Source: Rhizobiaceae bacterium (GTDB lineage: Bacteria > Pseudomonadota > Alphaproteobacteria > Rhizobiales > Rhizobiaceae). From it: DNA of 64,000 nt. Positions 62,901 to 64,000 of the stretch are shown piece after piece. The stretch spans positions 310,001-374,000 of the forward strand of contig JAEPOG010000005.1 in assembly GCA_017643025.1 (NCBI GenBank). The letters are read 5' to 3'. Numbering within the stretch: position 1 is the first letter of the stretch; each line of letters starts with the position of its first letter. Position numbers and translations under genes: made by a program. Under the pieces are notes generated by a model. The model did no database searches. It was not told the DNA's origin and worked only from the letters and a program-made list of their open reading frames with translations.

Positions 62901-64000
62901 TCCGCGTCAACGACGACACACCAACGGCGACCAACGTCACGCCTGCCGCCTTCGATGATGAGGCTCAGACGATCTTCCTGCCGGCGAACACCGGCGGCAC
63001 GGGCGATGTGAGCCCCGACATCAGGACGATCTCGGGCAGTGCCGGCGCGCTGTTCTCCATGGGCGCCGACGGGCTCGGCACGATTTCGGTGAACATGCCG
63101 AACTTCATGGTCGTCTATATGGACACGCAGGGCTTCGCGCAGACGGAATCCGTCTCGTGGAGCGGCGGCGTCCGCTCCGAGGGCGGCGTGACCACCTGGA
63201 CGGCAACGAGCGCGCACTATGGTGAGGGCAGCCCCGCTGCCGTGCTCGTCATCCGCGCCGACGGTTCCTACACCTTCTCGCTCAACGCGCCGGTCAGGCA
63301 CCCGACCAACAGCACCACGGAAGAGAACGTCAACCTCGACTTCAATTTCACTGTTTTCGACGGCGATGGTGATGCTGCTGCCGCGCGGCTGCGTATTTCG
63401 GTCGATGACGACCGCCCTGTCTCGGCCGGCACCGTGACGTCGGCGACCGTCCTCGACGACGAGGCGCAATCCCTCTTTGCGGGCAACGACACCCCGCCCG
63501 ACGGCGTAGCCAATGTCGCTGCCGCGACCGGCGGCGCCGGATCGCTTTTCTCCATGGGTTCCGACGGCCTAGGCACGATCTCGGTCACCGGCCCGGCCTT
63601 CTCCGTCATCTGGAAGGATGGCGACGGCGTTGCCCATGCCGAAGCTGTCACCTGGAGTGCCGGAGACCGCAGCGAGGGCGGCGTTACCACCTGGACAGCG
63701 ATCAGCGACAACTACCCCGCCGGCGCGGCCGTTCTCATTATCAGAGCCGACGGTTCCTATTCCTTCACATTGAATGCCCCGGTAGCGCATCCGACATCCG
63801 GTACCGTCGAGGAAAACAAGACGCTTTCCTTCGGCTGGTCTGCAACCGATGGCGACGGCGACGCTACCTCGGGTACGCTCAGGATCAACGTCAACGACGA
63901 CACGCCCACGGCCTCGGTCGTCACCGCTTCGACGGTTCTCGACGACGACGTGTTCGGCGGTAACCTGGGCGGTACCGGCGACGTTTCTAACGCGTCGAGT
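59939..64000 (+). CDS. Giant Lap-type repeat adhesin, N-terminal 1354 codons (continues beyond window)
   Basis: An open frame without a stop runs from the ATG at 59939 (GGGG at 7 nt upstream) to the window end. There is no Sec signal, as expected for a type I secreted protein with a C-terminal signal beyond the window. The N-terminal 140 residues (NIVRLPAGVTIDELRVDG ... PTFVIDGIEVPQEVLVAVL) form a retention-module-like domain ending in VAAG (132-135), a likely LapG cut site. Two VCBS-like domains follow (about 195-341 and 345-481, each ending VIGTND.P), then a related beta domain (482-660), then tandem repeats of about 165 residues. It should be displayed on the cell surface and act in attachment or biofilm formation. 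The stated export route follows from the adjacent secretion genes. Confidence 0.88.
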   Translation, partial: MAVEDPRIVALENDLGDASTPGEGSFDGQILLAQAGGDPVPLPGDDAGDPGDPNPIIPSEITPDDDNIVRLPAGVTIDELRVDGADIILVQADGSEIRIVNAALNIPTFVIDGIEVPQEVLVAVLAGNGINVAAGPEGQLIVVGPAPQGSGNNFQDGNGDGEGDEGPGVLGLLEGTQQGDDGTTGNELLDAGGIAPTFDTTGAVGAIVETADVVDGIDADPTPATGTLTFFDPDFGETHTATITGQVVTAANLNNGLTLTAPQIAALLAGFTLDSPGGVTTEPSAAGNGTVNWTYAVGNAAIDFLAAGESIVLTFEVTISDGSQSAVGTVTITVIGTNDAPVFIVSGEGGPGATLVETPDVRSSETPLSAGGEIAFTDVDISDNAHSVTDISVAATGATAQLEAENAALLAFFNAAVSAQTGATGTDGTVTWNFSAPDSTFDYLRDGQVLTLTYTVTLTDENGGTDTQTVVVTVIGTNDLPIIGTAVAGTVDKEGASPLGVPGGAGDVEGESATTTGSLGISWGPDDYTDITRTVVEGDVVFTGVTSDAGTESSPVGTSRGETIRVYVSPDGSLIVGYVGDGEGEPAVSGETGLPIGVRIVFTATVDEQGNGSYSFTLHDVLDHPLGGTEDDIILHFNINVIDSDAAVQQHFFEITVDDDMPVTTGSVTAATILDDEAQTIFVPANTGLGITGDVSPNVKTVSGGAGALFSVGADGFSSISLTLPKFSVVYKDADGFAQTEAVTWGEGLTSNGSTTWTATSDNYPGGAAVLTINADGSYTFTLNAPIVHSFSFPLIEENATLDFSFTVTDGDGDTATGSLAIRINDDTPTSNLIVFPSTVLDDEAQSEFLPANNGGLFDVSPNVKTVSGGAGALFSMGSDGLGSISLELPSFNVVYKDEQGFAQTESVSWSSGARTEGGVTTWTATSANYPGGAAELIIRADGSYTFTLNAPVAHAISLPLVEENASLNIGFLVTDGDGDQAAGLLTIRVNDDTPTATNVTPAAFDDEAQTIFLPANTGGTGDVSPDIRTISGSAGALFSMGADGLGTISVNMPNFMVVYMDTQGFAQTESVSWSGGVRSEGGVTTWTATSAHYGEGSPAAVLVIRADGSYTFSLNAPVRHPTNSTTEENVNLDFNFTVFDGDGDAAAARLRISVDDDRPVSAGTVTSATVLDDEAQSLFAGNDTPPDGVANVAAATGGAGSLFSMGSDGLGTISVTGPAFSVIWKDGDGVAHAEAVTWSAGDRSEGGVTTWTAISDNYPAGAAVLIIRADGSYSFTLNAPVAHPTSGTVEENKTLSFGWSATDGDGDATSGTLRINVNDDTPTASVVTASTVLDDDVFGGNLGGTGDVSNASS
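60332..60343 (+). other. Candidate LapG cleavage motif VAAG in the adhesin
   Basis: Codons 132-135 of the adhesin encode Val-Ala-Ala-Gly (in GINVAAGPEG). LapG proteases cut between two alanines in [T/A/P]AAG-type motifs about 108 residues from the start of LapA. Position, di-alanine and following Gly agree; Val at the first position is a variation. Confidence 0.65.
61958..63937 (+). repeat. Tandem adhesin repeats of about 165 codons
   Basis: The motif LDDEAQ (or FDDEAQ) recurs at 61958, 62459, 62951 and 63452, and LDDDVF begins the next copy at 63938. The spacings are 501, 492, 501 and 486 bp. Each copy carries the sequence of SGGAGALFSMGSDGLG, GFAQTE.V.W, TTWTATS.NY, ADGSYTFTLNAPV and a closing DGDGD...DDD.P. 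They look like T1SS-143/DUF5801-type beta domains. Four complete copies and the beginning of a fifth are in the window. Confidence 0.85.

Overview
The window looks like chromosome from an alphaproteobacterium of the order Hyphomicrobiales (Rhizobiales), most like the Mesorhizobium/Phyllobacteriaceae group. This is inferred from the high GC content, a PleC-type histidine kinase, Omp2b-like and TorF-type porins, NasS/NasT nitrate control, AMP nucleosidase and the general gene style. No rRNA, convincing tRNA, CRISPR array or insertion sequence was seen.

Region by region. 1-12 kb: EF-hand protein, PAS sensor kinase, aminopeptidase N, an orphan CoxL-type molybdoenzyme subunit, a DMT exporter, an XRE regulator divergent from a small membrane protein, and a uracil-DNA glycosylase with only two cysteines. 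12-18.6 kb: ETF-ubiquinone oxidoreductase behind a LiuR-like palindrome, a diacylglycerol-kinase-family protein, AMP nucleosidase, and a run of small exported proteins. 18.7-30.8 kb: leucine/isovalerate catabolism (mccA, mccB, ivd, and a TetR gene). mccA is separated from mccB by about 6 kb of accessory genes, including a probable HNH-type toxin with an overlapping DUF2019 immunity gene. 31-38.5 kb: MarR-GNAT fusion, aminotransferase, serine hydrolase, TorF porin, then a lower-GC patch with a LuxR solo and a tyrosine recombinase, then the major porin.

38.6-47.6 kb is a complete nitrate assimilation locus: nasT-nasS, narK, nirB, nirD, nasA. The nasS-narK gap carries an NtrC-like enhancer site, a sigma-54 promoter with exact GG-N10-GC spacing, two hairpins with AxxGxx hexaloops (the ANTAR target), and an intrinsic terminator whose 5' strand is shared with the second hairpin. 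This is a readable NasT antitermination switch.

47.6-52.6 kb: a LysR gene divergent from a TAXI-type TRAP transporter plus an amidohydrolase-2 decarboxylase-like enzyme. 53-64 kb: a Lap-type surface adhesin system with a TolC-like outer membrane channel, LapB-like ABC transporter, LapC-like adaptor, an RHH_4 regulator, a LapG-like periplasmic protease, and the first 1354 codons of a giant VCBS/repeat adhesin that continues past the window. The adhesin has a VAAG di-alanine motif at residues 132-135 where a LapG cut site is expected. No LapD receptor is in view.
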